Assembly (NCBI RefSeq): GCF_900143695.1
Contig: NZ_FRFE01000013.1
Location: 62,001-126,000 of the forward strand
DNA from: Desulfopila aestuarii DSM 18488
GTDB lineage: Bacteria > Desulfobacterota > Desulfobulbia > Desulfobulbales > Desulfocapsaceae
Direction of reading: 5' to 3'
DNA length: 64,000 nt
Shown: piece by piece, positions 1 to 8,456 of the stretch
Layout: each line of letters begins with the position of its first letter
How positions within the stretch are numbered: position 1 is the first letter of the stretch
Translations under genes and position numbers: made by a program
The notes under the pieces: model-generated
What the model was told of the DNA's origin: nothing
The model's database searches: none
Seen by the model: the letters and a program-made list of their open reading frames with translations, nothing else

Positions 1-70
1 AAAGGTTAATGGAGGTGCCAGCAAATGTCGTAATCCACGCTTGCGCGGGTACTTTTTGATCCTGTTGCAT
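1..70 (-). CDS. MFS transporter, OFA-like, N-terminal fragment
   Basis: Only the first 23 codons are inside the window; the gene continues to the left of position 1. The ATG lies at 68-70 on the complement, with a GGGAG ribosome-binding site about 7 bases upstream. The visible peptide ends in a Trp-Ile-Thr-Thr-Phe-Ala-Gly-Thr-Ser-Ile-Asn-Leu stretch, which resembles the start of the first membrane helix of oxalate/formate-antiporter-family major facilitators. That family carries small organic acids across the inner membrane. The assignment rests on very few residues, so the family is tentative, but the start codon and strand look sound. Confidence 0.45.
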   Translation of the reverse strand, partial: MQQDQKVPAQAWITTFAGTSINL

Positions 71-405
71 TTGTCAATCTCCCTTAAAATGGATAGTGAT
101 GGTTGATCAGTCACTGTTCTCAGCCGAACATCCCCCCAGTACTGCACCAGGAGACCTCGACCTCTCTTCTACCCACCGTAATTTCTGCTTGCTCTGTCCC
201 CAAGCTGTAACCCTCCTCTTGTTGTTGCCGGCATCAGGACAGTCAACCGGACAGTTAGCATTGTGTGGATCTGAACAGCGGTTTTCAACCGGCCCCCAAG
301 CCGCCCATGCATTGCGATGATCACCCCATCCAGACAACCCAAAACCTATTCGGAACATATTTTGTCCCCATGTACACCATTGGCATAACAGCCAAATTCT
401 TATTT

Positions 406-418
406 GAAACTTGGTTTC
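406..418. repeat. GAAAC-N3-GTTTC palindrome, copy 1
   Basis: A perfect 5+5 palindrome with a 3-base centre (TTG) in the long intergenic region upstream of the MFS gene. It has the same form as the copies at 853-865 and 62160-62172. It could be a regulator binding site or a small dispersed repeat. Confidence 0.4.
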
Positions 419-851
419 CTACGTGAGGCCATGCTCATCACCGTCTTTCTCACCTCACTTGGTGATCTGCGCATCCGTTTATTGCGGACGACACACAACA
501 GCCGAACACATTACGTCGTCGGATCCAGGCAATCACATTGCCCGAATTTCAACTCTACTGCGATATGGAAAAAGAAAGAATGTCCCCTTAAATGCCTTCA
601 ATCTCAAGTAGTTAATGTATTATTGCAAAAAATACTACGAGAGAAGAAAGCTGCTGACCTGACAACCCTGCCCAGATTGTAGAGGCCAGGCGATGATGCT
701 ACCGGAACATATTTCCCGATGGCATCATCGACTTCTATCAATTTTATTTATCAAACCCTTCACAGTAACTCAAGCAAAAAATGCATATGCAGCGTATATT
801 TTTTTTTACTGAACGAGAATTAATCACAAACATACAACATGATACACGTTT

Positions 852-866
852 AGAAACTCGGTTTCT
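852..866. repeat. GAAAC-N3-GTTTC palindrome, copy 2
   Basis: A perfect 6+6 palindrome (AGAAAC-TCG-GTTTCT) in the same intergenic region as copy 1. Its flank (GTTTCTGC followed by AGCTATCCA) is partly echoed at 1734-1752, at the 3' end of the hybrid kinase gene. Confidence 0.4.
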
Positions 867-1050
867 GCAAAGCTATCCATCAGTTAGCGTAGTCAGGCGA
901 CAGACATACAGTTTGACCGCCACATCAAGTTAGATGACCAACGAAAAGATACAGATGATTTTTTTGCTATCGTTGAAGGTATTGATGATGCCGCTTGTCA
1001 TGAAAAATGACAGTGTGGAAACCCGAAACACGCCTTGTAATCGAAGCGTA

Positions 1051-1680
1051 TCATCCCCAGAGATTGAGTCGGGGGTTTTCCGCAAAGCTTCGCAGAATAT
1101 CTCCCCGGGTGACGATACCTACAAGTTGGCCATCCTCACGGGTGACAGGAAGCGAATCGATATGGGAAAATGCCATCACCCGCGCAACGCGGCGGATGTC
1201 GCTGATGGAGTCTGTGGCGACAACTTCCCGCTGCATGACATCAGCAACTTTCAGGGTAAGCTCCACTTCCACTTCGTCACCAATAATATTAATGCGCTTG
1301 AGGATGTCCCTGTCTGAAAGCATACCCGCAACAAGGTTCCTCTCGGAAACAACTACCAGTTGCCGGAGCCCGAGCCGCTCAAGGGTTCGCCAGGCCTCCA
1401 GCAACGATGTATCACCGTTTATGGTTTCCACCGGACTGTTCATTATCTGATAGATATGGACCAGGGGCTCCACCATACTCTCGCGATTCATAACCTGAAG
1501 ATAGGCGGCTACGGCCAGGCTATTCGGTGCCGGGCGGCCACCCTCTTCCGGGAAAGGCGTAGTCCTGGCTCCACCTTTCAGCGGCTGGACAGGAGCACGG
1601 CGTTCGACCTTGCGCTCCCGTTCGAGTGCTTCCATTGGTCCGCGAAAGCGAAGGCCGTCCAGATCATAGACATAGAACAT
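1051..1680 (-). CDS. CBS-domain pair protein
   Basis: A 209-residue cytoplasmic protein. Residues about 80-132 and 146-204 form two CBS motifs; the second ends in the typical Val-Gly-Ile-Val-Thr-Arg-Gly-Asp-Ile-Leu signature, and the first holds Met-Leu-Ser-Asp-Arg-Asp-Ile. Such pairs bind adenine nucleotides or S-adenosylmethionine and act as energy sensors. The first 60 residues are basic and proline-rich, with no recognised fold. The ATG at 1680 is preceded by GGGGAAA. It lies 62 bases downstream of the hybrid histidine kinase on the same strand, so the two may be co-transcribed. No enzymatic domain is attached, so its target is unknown. Confidence 0.75.
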   Translation of the reverse strand: MFYVYDLDGLRFRGPMEALERERKVERRAPVQPLKGGARTTPFPEEGGRPAPNSLAVAAYLQVMNRESMVEPLVHIYQIMNSPVETINGDTSLLEAWRTLERLGLRQLVVVSERNLVAGMLSDRDILKRINIIGDEVEVELTLKVADVMQREVVATDSISDIRRVARVMAFSHIDSLPVTREDGQLVGIVTRGDILRSFAENPRLNLWG

Positions 1681-1742
1681 ACTCGTTTCCCCGGATAGGA
1701 TGAAGTTCTTCGTGATGGATTATCGCTAAAACCAGTTTCTGC

Positions 1743-3701
1743 TCAGCTATCCAGTATTGTACGGACTTTGCGAACCAGCTGGCTGCTGCTGAACGGTTTC
1801 TGAATGAATTCAACTCCCGGCTGAAGAATACCATATTTGCTGATGGTCTCACCGGTATATCCTGACATGAACAGGATTTTTTTATTGAGCTTTCGGCGCT
1901 CTATTTCATCGGCGAGCATCTTGCCGTTTATACCTGGCATGATCACATCGGTAAGGATCAGGCTATACTCCTTCCCTCTCTGTTCAAAGGCCAGAATTGC
2001 TTCCGCCCCGTTCTGGGCAGTGTGGACAGTATATCCATGGTCTGTGAGTATGGCTTCAACCAGATTCCGTACCTCCGCATCATCTTCAACCACCAGAATG
2101 GTTTCGCTGCCCCGGAAATCCTTTTCCACCAGCTGTGGTTCCTGTTCCGGTGGAGACTCAGGTTCATCTACTCTGGGAAGAAAGACCTGAAACTCGGCCC
2201 CAATGCTGTCACCACAATTATTGGCAAAAATGTGGCCTTTGTTCTGTTTTATTATCCCGAACACAGTGGCCAGGCCAAGCCCCGTCCCCTGATCGCGGGA
2301 TTTCGTGGTGAAAAACGGCTCAAAAAGATGATCTTTCGCCTCCGAACGGATCCCTTCCCCCGTATCCCTTACCGCGAACATAACCCATTCACCTGGTCCT
2401 AAATTCGGATTAATCGCCGGAGATGAACTACTCACGGTAACATTGGCGGAAGTGATTGTCAGCTCTCCATTTCCCTCCATAGCATCCCTGGCGTTGGTAG
2501 CGAGATTGGCTACAACCTGTTCCAGCTGAGCGGGATCTATCCGTACCGGCCACAGTTGTTCTTCCAACACCAGATTGACAGTAATATTCTCACCAAGAAG
2601 CTCGGTGAGCATCGGTAGAATCATCTGCAACTGGCTGTTGAGGTTAACAACCCTGGACTGGGCAACCTGCTTACGACTAAACGCCAGCAATTGCCCGATC
2701 AGCTTGGCAGCGTTCCGGCCAGCCGTCAGCACCTTGCCAAGATTTTCATACTGCGGGCTGTCCGAAGGTGTAGTCAACTGGATCAGCTCAGTGTAGCCGT
2801 TAATAACAGAGAGCAGATTGTTAAAATCGTGGGCAATACCAGCTGTAAGGGTACCAATCGTCTCCATCTTTTGCGCATACTGCAACTGGCTTTCGAGGCG
2901 TTGGCGCTCTTTGTCGGCTTCCCGCTGTCGAGTCACATCGTGACCGATCCCGATTACTCCGCTGGTTTCGCCCTGGATGTTTTTTAGCGGCACCTTTGTG
3001 GTACGTATCCATCGCCTGCCCCCTGTATGATCTGTCAGACACTCCTCTTTCTCGATAACAGGTACCCCCGAGGCAATAATGGACTTTTCGTCGTCGCGAA
3101 ACATTTTCGCCTGTTCCTCGGGGTAAAAATCCCTGTCCCTCTTACCCAGCAGTTTTTCTGGTCGATTTGCCCCCATCAAGCGGGCTACTGACACATTTGC
3201 CACTAAAAACCGGGACTCAACATCCTTGACGTAAATATAATCGGGTAGATTGTCGATCAAGGTTCTCAGCAGATTGCGCTCTTCAGCCAGAGCTATTTCA
3301 TCCTTCTTCTTATCGCTAATATCCCAGAAAACCCCAATTGTCCCAACGATCTCATTACTCCCATGATTGCGAAGGGGAGCCTTGATGACCATAACCCATC
3401 CATTATCTTCATCGTTGTCATGCTTTTGCCAGAACTCCTCAATTTGCTCTGAGAGACCACTTTCCATGATGCGCTGATCGTCAATCCGATATTTCCTTGC
3501 AAACTCATGAGGATGAACATCAAAATCATCTAGACCGACGAGTTCTTCCAAAGACCTGCCAAGCCTGATACAATAACAGCGATTGGCATAGATGAACCGC
3601 CCGTCCCGGTCTTTAGCAAACACGTGCAACGGCAATGATTCAATGAGGGAGGTGATCATTTCAGGATCTGTTTGTCGGAACATCTCTACCGGATTCGGCA
3701 T
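1743..3701 (-). CDS. PAS-PAS hybrid histidine kinase with receiver
   Basis: A soluble sensor kinase of 652 residues from the ATG at 3701. That start has GAGAAAG upstream; an in-frame TTG at 3737 has no ribosome-binding site. Two PAS domains occupy about 15-130 and 140-258. They are followed by a HisKA domain with phospho-accepting His291 in Gly-Ile-Ala-His-Asp-Phe-Asn-Asn, a HATPase with a Gly-Thr-Gly-Leu-Gly-Leu-Ala motif, and a C-terminal receiver with Asp585 in Leu-Thr-Asp-Val-Ile-Met-Pro. No membrane helix is seen, so it should sense an intracellular cue through PAS ligands. No separate response regulator lies nearby, so the attached receiver or a distant partner must carry the output. 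The neighbouring CBS protein is a candidate partner by position only. Confidence 0.88.
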   Translation of the reverse strand: MPNPVEMFRQTDPEMITSLIESLPLHVFAKDRDGRFIYANRCYCIRLGRSLEELVGLDDFDVHPHEFARKYRIDDQRIMESGLSEQIEEFWQKHDNDEDNGWVMVIKAPLRNHGSNEIVGTIGVFWDISDKKKDEIALAEERNLLRTLIDNLPDYIYVKDVESRFLVANVSVARLMGANRPEKLLGKRDRDFYPEEQAKMFRDDEKSIIASGVPVIEKEECLTDHTGGRRWIRTTKVPLKNIQGETSGVIGIGHDVTRQREADKERQRLESQLQYAQKMETIGTLTAGIAHDFNNLLSVINGYTELIQLTTPSDSPQYENLGKVLTAGRNAAKLIGQLLAFSRKQVAQSRVVNLNSQLQMILPMLTELLGENITVNLVLEEQLWPVRIDPAQLEQVVANLATNARDAMEGNGELTITSANVTVSSSSPAINPNLGPGEWVMFAVRDTGEGIRSEAKDHLFEPFFTTKSRDQGTGLGLATVFGIIKQNKGHIFANNCGDSIGAEFQVFLPRVDEPESPPEQEPQLVEKDFRGSETILVVEDDAEVRNLVEAILTDHGYTVHTAQNGAEAILAFEQRGKEYSLILTDVIMPGINGKMLADEIERRKLNKKILFMSGYTGETISKYGILQPGVEFIQKPFSSSQLVRKVRTILDS

Positions 3702-3866
3702 GACTTTCTCGTGCAGAGGGTGAATGATAAACGACAAAGTTTTTTAGATGAATGGCTTCCCCTTATATCCTATTTCCTAACCTCCGTCAGGTAAAGGACT
3801 CTCAGCATTTTATCAGGTATAGCCATTGAAAAAGAACAGTATGTCCATTTCCTCACCAACATGTCT

Positions 3867-4358
3867 CTACTTTTTATCCTGGCCGACGAGGGGGGTAACG
3901 AACTGTGATTCGGTATCCCAGGGAAAGAGAATCCAGGTATCCTGGCTCACCTCGGTAATATAGGTATCGACTGCCGGACGACCGGCAGGCTTAGCATAGA
4001 CTGTAGCAAAGTGGGCTTTCGGCACCATTTCCCGCACGATCTGGGCCGTGCGTCCGGTATCAACCAGATCGTCAATCAACAGCCACCCTTCACCGTCACC
4101 TTCAAATGTCTTCAGCATTTCCGCGTTGCCTTTTTTATCTTTCCAGTTGTAGCTGGAAATGCAGATGGTATCCACCAGATGGATGTCAAGCTCACGGGCA
4201 ATAATGGCAGCCGGCACCAGCCCGCCGCGGGTAATGGCAATGATCCCCTTGAATGGGTCATGACCGAGCAATCGCCAGGCCAGGGCCTTGGAGTCACGAT
4301 GCAGCTGTTCCCAGGAAATCGGATATGTCTTCTTGTAGTTTGATGCACTTGTTGCCAT
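3867..4358 (-). CDS. gpt: xanthine(-guanine) phosphoribosyltransferase
   Basis: A 163-residue type I phosphoribosyltransferase. It transfers the phosphoribosyl group of PRPP to xanthine or guanine, salvaging purines to XMP or GMP. The PRPP loop is clear at about residues 93-105 ([12 protein letters not shown]), and Ile-Thr-Arg-Gly-Gly-Leu near residue 45 matches the Gpt family. The length matches the E. coli type enzyme (about 152), slightly extended at the N terminus. The ATG at 4358 follows a GGGGAAAG ribosome-binding site. It appears monocistronic, flanked by short empty regions, with the long inverted repeat at 4616-4692 upstream. Confidence 0.9.
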   Translation of the reverse strand: MATSASNYKKTYPISWEQLHRDSKALAWRLLGHDPFKGIIAITRGGLVPAAIIARELDIHLVDTICISSYNWKDKKGNAEMLKTFEGDGEGWLLIDDLVDTGRTAQIVREMVPKAHFATVYAKPAGRPAVDTYITEVSQDTWILFPWDTESQFVTPLVGQDKK

Positions 4359-4615
4359 TTCTTTCCCCTTTGCATATCGCCTTCACCGCTTTTCCCAAAA
4401 GGTCAGGGAAAAAACGGATAGTCATCAGTCGAAACCTCTTGAACCGGCCACCAACAGGCCCGGTTCATAAGCAGCCTTTTCCAACACTTCTTCCATAAAG
4501 TATATATTGCCCTATACCACTCTTCCATTCATCAAGCAACGGTACACGAGAATATCGTTATTGCCCCCCTCCTCCAGCGATGTGCCAAATCGATGCACGG
4601 GTAGTACAAACAAAA

Positions 4616-4692
4616 GTAGGCGTGACATGAAACGAGAGTGAGGATAACCCCCAATGGTGATTATCCTCACTCTCGTTTCATGTCACGCCTAC
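4616..4692. repeat. perfect 32-bp inverted repeat with 13-base loop
   Basis: Positions 4616-4647 and 4661-4692 are exact reverse complements over 32 bases, separated by the loop at 4648-4660. It lies 40 bases past the stop codon of the amino-acid ABC ATPase gene and about 260 bases upstream of gpt, both on the minus strand. It has no T-run on either side, so it is not a standard intrinsic terminator. As RNA it would form an extremely stable hairpin that could protect or end the ABC-operon transcript. The rest of the 4359-4731 gap shows nothing else. Confidence 0.9.
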
Positions 4693-4731
4693 CCTGTATT
4701 CGCAACAACCGGCCAGCCCGGATTTGGTTCT

Positions 4732-5466
4732 CTACAGCACCTGCTTCAGGAACAGTTTGGCCCGCTCCTCACGCGGATTGGTAAAGAAATGCTCGGGGGT
4801 CCCAACCTCCACAACCTTGCCTTCATCCATGAAAATGACCCTATCGGCTACTTCACGGGCAAAGCCCATCTCATGGGTCACCACGACCATGGTCATGCCC
4901 TCACGGGCCAGCTGTTTCATGACGTCAAGGACTTCACCCACCATCTCGGGATCAAGAGCTGAGGTCGGCTCGTCAAACAGCATAATCTTGGGGTCCATCG
5001 CCAGAGCCCTGGCTATGGCCACACGCTGCTGCTGCCCGCCGGACAGGCGAGAAGGATATTCATCAGCCTTTTCGGAAATACCGACCTTTTTCAGCAGCTG
5101 CCGCCCCTTTTCTATAGCGACCGCCTTGGAACGTTTACGTACCCGCATTTGGGCAAGCGTCAGGTTTTCCAGCACTGTTTTGTGCGGAAAGAGGTTGAAC
5201 TGCTGGAACACCATGCCAACTTCAGCACGGATATGATTCAGGTTGGTTTTCTTATGGGCCAGATCAACCTTATCGATAAAGATATGACCGCTGTTAAATA
5301 ACTCAAGGCCGTTGATACACCTGAGAAAGGTGGACTTGCCCGAACCAGATGGTCCAATAATGACCACCACCTCTCCTGAAGCCACTTCCACAGATACATT
5401 GTCCACCGCACGGACAGTAATACCGCGACCGGTGAAAATCTTTGTCACATTCTGTGCACTAATCAC
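4732..5466 (-). CDS. polar amino-acid ABC transporter ATPase
   Basis: A 244-residue ATPase of the GlnQ/HisP type that powers amino-acid import. Walker A (Gly-Pro-Ser-Gly-Ser-Gly-Lys-Ser) is at about 38-45, the signature Leu-Ser-Gly-Gly-Gln-Gln-Gln-Arg at about 140, Walker B (Met-Leu-Phe-Asp-Glu-Pro) near 163, and the switch histidine in Val-Thr-His-Glu-Met-Gly-Phe. The start is a GTG at 5466 that overlaps the last 8 bases of the permease gene, which suggests translational coupling. It is the last gene of a binding protein-permease-ATPase operon. The substrate is not decided by the ATPase; the family handles glutamine, arginine, histidine or similar amino acids. Confidence 0.92.
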   Translation of the reverse strand: MISAQNVTKIFTGRGITVRAVDNVSVEVASGEVVVIIGPSGSGKSTFLRCINGLELFNSGHIFIDKVDLAHKKTNLNHIRAEVGMVFQQFNLFPHKTVLENLTLAQMRVRKRSKAVAIEKGRQLLKKVGISEKADEYPSRLSGGQQQRVAIARALAMDPKIMLFDEPTSALDPEMVGEVLDVMKQLAREGMTMVVVTHEMGFAREVADRVIFMDEGKVVEVGTPEHFFTNPREERAKLFLKQVL

Positions 5467-6418
5467 TGATCGCGAGCCTCCGTTCCATGTAGAAAACCAG
5501 TTGCGACAGAAGCGATGTCACAAGCAGGTACATTGCGGCGACAACCAGCCAAACCTCAAAGGTTGCAAAAGTACTGGTAATGATTTCGCGGCCGGATTTC
5601 GTCAGGTCGGTAATGGCAATAACGGAGACAAGGGAGGAATCCTTGATCAAACTGATGAATTGGCCGGAAAGCGGGGGCAGAATACGCTTGAACGCCTGCG
5701 GCAGAACAATATCCATCATTGCCTGGGGCATGGTCATGCCGAGCGAACGGGCCGCCTCCATCTGACCGCGTGGAATCGACTGGATACCCGCCCGGACTAT
5801 TTCGGCCACATAGGCTCCGGCAAAAAGCGCCAGCGCCCCAACACCCGCCACATTCCGGCTGAGGTTAAACACCGTACCGATAAAGAAGTAGGCAATAAAA
5901 ATCTGTACCAGAAGCGGTGTACCGCGAATGATCTCCACATAGATCGCCGCCAGCATATTGACCGTATAATTTTTGGAAATCCTCGCCAGACCGGTGCATA
6001 ACCCGATCGCCAGCGCAAGAACACTGGAGATGGCAGACAACCACATCGTCGTCCACAATCCCTTCACCAAAGGCCCGAGATGCCAGGTGGCGGTGAAACC
6101 GACAGTATCACCGACAAAGAGATCCTCCCCTTCGGAAACCTTTATGGTTTTGGTGTCAACAGTGACGGTCTTCACCTCATCGGACTCTGAAGTCATGGTC
6201 ACTGTTGACACATCACCATTGGCGACTACAGCGGTAATTCTCCCATCAAATGGAATTTTATGTACTTCTTCCCCCTGGTACACAAAGTACTGAGGAACCC
6301 TGTACCAGCGCCATTCATAGTCGATCTTTTTTACGGACCCATAAATTGCTGCGGCCATCCCTATCAGGATGACCGCAAGCAGGACCTTCCAGGGCCACGT
6401 ATTCTGTGTGGCGTTCAC
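5459..6418 (-). CDS. polar amino-acid ABC transporter permease with N-terminal insertion
   Basis: A 319-residue inner-membrane permease of the HisM/GlnP family, starting at a GTG preceded by AAGGGAT. Residues about 115-319 are the normal permease, with the EAA loop at about 225-245 (Met-Glu-Ala-Ala-Arg-Ser-Leu-Gly). Unlike usual family members of about 220 residues, it has an extra N-terminal helix (about 10-28) followed by some 80 residues rich in Val, Thr and acidic residues, predicted to lie outside the membrane. The extra segment may contact the binding protein. It sits between the binding protein (18-base gap) and the ATPase (overlap). Confidence 0.9.
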   Translation of the reverse strand: MNATQNTWPWKVLLAVILIGMAAAIYGSVKKIDYEWRWYRVPQYFVYQGEEVHKIPFDGRITAVVANGDVSTVTMTSESDEVKTVTVDTKTIKVSEGEDLFVGDTVGFTATWHLGPLVKGLWTTMWLSAISSVLALAIGLCTGLARISKNYTVNMLAAIYVEIIRGTPLLVQIFIAYFFIGTVFNLSRNVAGVGALALFAGAYVAEIVRAGIQSIPRGQMEAARSLGMTMPQAMMDIVLPQAFKRILPPLSGQFISLIKDSSLVSVIAITDLTKSGREIITSTFATFEVWLVVAAMYLLVTSLLSQLVFYMERRLAISD

Positions 6419-6435
6419 GTATAAATATCCCTTAA

Positions 6436-7236
6436 TTACTGGATTTCTTTAAGCCAGGCATCATCCTGGAACCACTTCTGGTAAATCTTGTCGTAGGTAC
6501 CGTCGTTTTTGACCTGATACATAAAGTTGTTCAACCAGTTCAGAAAATCAGGGTCGCCTTTACGGATACCCCAAGCGAGTGGCTCGAAAGTGAAGGGTTC
6601 TTCAAGATGGGTAACTTTCCCTTCGCCACGTTGGCCAACGGCCACGACATTGTATGGTTTATCATAGACAAAGGCATCGATCTTACCGTTGACAACTTCC
6701 ATGACACCCTCTTGCTCGGTCTCAAAACTGATATACTTGGCGTTGGGAATCAAGCGTTTGGTAGCCTGCTCACCGGTGGTACCCAGCTTGGAGGCGACGG
6801 TATACTTCGGATCATTGAGGTCTTTATAGGACTTGACTTCGCCGGCAATTTTATTGCTGACCAGAACAGTCTGACCAATCTCGATATAGGGACTGGCAAA
6901 GTTGATGGACATGTTCCGCTCCTGGGTAAGCGTCATACCGGACATAATGACATCAAACTTGTCGGTGAGAAGCGCAGGGATAATACCGTCCCAGGCGGTG
7001 GAAACCAGCTCAAGCTCAACACCCATGGCCTTGGCCATACGCTTGGCCATATCCACGTCAAAGCCGATAATCTCACCTTTCTGGTTGGTAAGCTCAAACG
7101 GCATATAAGCAGGCTCCATACCAACTCTCAACTTACCGCGCTTGGCAATCTCATCAAGAGTACCGGCAACAGCTACGCCGGCGGTAACAACCATGACAGC
7201 CAACACAGCTGCCAACAACTTTTTCATCTTTTTCAT
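6436..7236 (-). CDS. polar amino-acid ABC transporter periplasmic binding protein
   Basis: A family 3 solute-binding protein of 266 residues that captures an amino acid in the periplasm for the adjacent permease. The signal peptide spans about residues 1-25 (Met-Lys-Lys-Met-Lys-Lys, a hydrophobic core, then Val-Ala-Gly). The mature protein has the family signature Gly-Phe-Asp-Val-Asp-Met-Ala near residue 60 and a second lobe with Lys-Leu-Gly-Thr-Thr-Gly-Glu. I chose the ATG at 7236 because it has AGGAG at the right distance; an upstream in-frame start at 7332 would add a non-signal leader that overlaps the preceding small gene. First gene of the three-gene operon and probably the most highly expressed. 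Confidence 0.92.
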   Translation of the reverse strand: MKKMKKLLAAVLAVMVVTAGVAVAGTLDEIAKRGKLRVGMEPAYMPFELTNQKGEIIGFDVDMAKRMAKAMGVELELVSTAWDGIIPALLTDKFDVIMSGMTLTQERNMSINFASPYIEIGQTVLVSNKIAGEVKSYKDLNDPKYTVASKLGTTGEQATKRLIPNAKYISFETEQEGVMEVVNGKIDAFVYDKPYNVVAVGQRGEGKVTHLEEPFTFEPLAWGIRKGDPDFLNWLNNFMYQVKNDGTYDKIYQKWFQDDAWLKEIQ

Positions 7237-7267
7237 GCTCTTCTCCTCTTGTTCATGCTTTTCGGAT

Positions 7268-7292
7268 AAAAAAAACGGGTCCACCACGACCC
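7268..7292 (-). terminator. intrinsic terminator or attenuator upstream of the binding-protein gene
   Basis: On the minus strand a short hairpin (GGGTC, 6-base loop, GACCC) is followed by a G and eight T residues. It sits after the small zinc-ribbon gene and 30 bases before the binding-protein start, so it would reduce read-through between them. Confidence 0.6.
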
Positions 7293-7312
7293 CTCTTACA
7301 GCACGGTTTGTC

Positions 7313-7474
7313 TCAGTAGGACTTTCCCTCATCGAGCAGCTCTTCCAGTATCATTTTCACTCCTTCGCACTCAGGATTCTGACACCGGGGAAACTCTTCG
7401 ATGGGAAGGTAGACAATAACTGTTTCACGGCATTTCGGGCATACAAGCAGTACAGGTTCTTGATCACCTCGCAT
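7313..7474 (-). CDS. small zinc-ribbon protein (53 residues)
   Basis: A 53-residue frame with an ATG at 7474 preceded by GGGGG and a TGA at 7313-7315. It has a Cys-Pro-Lys-Cys knuckle at residues 12-15 and a second Cys pair, Cys-Gln-Asn-Pro-Glu-Cys, at 31-36, the arrangement of a four-cysteine zinc ribbon. The rest is short and acidic. I do not recognise a named family. The cysteine spacing, start signal and downstream terminator argue that it is a real gene rather than a chance frame. It precedes the amino-acid ABC operon on the same strand but is separated from it by the terminator at 7268-7292. Confidence 0.6.
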   Translation of the reverse strand: MRGDQEPVLLVCPKCRETVIVYLPIEEFPRCQNPECEGVKMILEELLDEGKSY

Positions 7475-7569
7475 GACACACCCCCTTGTCACTGTTTGAA
7501 TAGCTGGAAACCCAGATTAAACAATAACTTTTTATTAACATAGGAAATCTTTCAGTACAACACTGTTTT

Positions 7570-7602
7570 TCACAATGTAAAATTACTCACAAATATGTAA
7601 AA
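7570..7602. promoter_or_regulatory. direct repeat upstream of the Rieske operon
   Basis: TCACAA followed by TGTAAAA occurs twice (7570-7582 and 7587-7602), 17 bases apart, in an AT-rich stretch between the divergent zinc-ribbon and Rieske genes. The region also holds a 7-base inverted repeat (7717-7723 with 7731-7737). The position fits regulator binding for the respiratory operon, but I cannot name the regulator. Confidence 0.3.
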
Positions 7603-7786
7603 AACATCAGCTAACACTCTGCAATAACAAAACAATAGCTCCATTTCCAACCTATACTTCGTAAACCTGCAATCCTGGGAAGAAATCCATGCATTCACTA
7701 TAGATATCGAACACCCACTTCACCTCTCAAGTGAAGTATCATTTTCTCACACACTTGTAACATAATTCTAACGCGAAACAGTGTAT

Positions 7787-8425
7787 ATGATGACGATGAC
7801 ACGTATAAAACCACATCCCCAAACACAAGACGTGGAATCATCTGCGACCAGGCCACCCGTCCCCCCCATCAACCGCCGCCATACCATCATCGGCATCCTG
7901 GCGCTTGCTGTTGCAACCCTTCTGGGTTCTCTTGGCCGGATGGCGATGTCGTTTATCCTCCCGCCAAAACCGGTAAACAGCTATGGTGGCATCGTCGATG
8001 TCGGTCCATTGACGCAGCTACCTGCTCCAGGAAGCCCTCCAAAACAGATACCCCATGGTCGTTTCTGGCTCATCCATACTGACAAAGGTATCTTGGCCCT
8101 CCATAGCTCCTGCACACATCTGGAATGTTTCTTTGGCTGGGACTCCGAGCAACAATTGTTTATCTGCCCATGTCACGGCTCAACATTCAACCTTGACGGA
8201 CAGGTGCTGAGGGGACCGGCCCAACGCAACCTTGATCGTTTCCCGGTCCGGCTTGTCCAGGTCGACGGAACGATAGTACGCGATAGCAACACCAAAGCAA
8301 TGGCAGTCCGGGTTGCAGATCTGCTCTTTAAGGAAAATGCTCAATCAAATCCAGGCATCGACACTCCGACGGCTTTACCAATTCTGGTTCAGGTAGACAC
8401 CGGACAAAAGATCGTCTCGCCTTAG
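7787..8425 (+). CDS. Rieske iron-sulfur protein of a b6-type complex
   Basis: A 212-residue membrane-anchored Rieske protein that passes electrons from quinol to cytochromes. One helix spans about 32-58. Cluster ligands are Cys109 and His111 in Cys-Thr-His-Leu-Glu-Cys, and Cys127 and His130 in Cys-Pro-Cys-His-Gly-Ser; Cys114 and Cys129 are the conserved disulfide pair. The start is uncertain: a GTG at 7781, ATGs at 7787, 7790 and 7796 are all in frame and none has a clear ribosome-binding site. It is the first gene of a four-gene plus-strand operon, with cytochrome b starting 31 bases after its stop. Confidence 0.9.
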   Translation: MMTMTRIKPHPQTQDVESSATRPPVPPINRRHTIIGILALAVATLLGSLGRMAMSFILPPKPVNSYGGIVDVGPLTQLPAPGSPPKQIPHGRFWLIHTDKGILALHSSCTHLECFFGWDSEQQLFICPCHGSTFNLDGQVLRGPAQRNLDRFPVRLVQVDGTIVRDSNTKAMAVRVADLLFKENAQSNPGIDTPTALPILVQVDTGQKIVSP

Positions 8426-8456
8426 CCCCATATTTCAGCTTTTCGTATTCTTTCCC

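Larger units (their letters stand above)
71..1050. other. long intergenic region with two palindromes
   Basis: About 980 bases lie between the start of the MFS gene and the 3' end of the CBS protein gene. Open frames in it (for example 107-358 minus and 404-682 plus) are short, lack ribosome-binding sites and encode no recognisable protein. It carries two copies of the GAAAC-N3-GTTTC palindrome (406-418 and 853-865) and a 9-base inverted repeat (691-699 with 722-730). It probably contains the MFS promoter and possibly decayed sequence. I see no RNA gene. Confidence 0.5.

Noticed and set aside
404-682. A 92-codon plus-strand frame in the first intergenic region
   Set aside because: There is no ribosome-binding site, no domain and irregular composition; a chance frame is more likely.
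6607-7269. A 220-codon plus-strand frame
   Set aside because: It is antisense to the amino-acid binding-protein gene, which has a signal peptide and family signatures.
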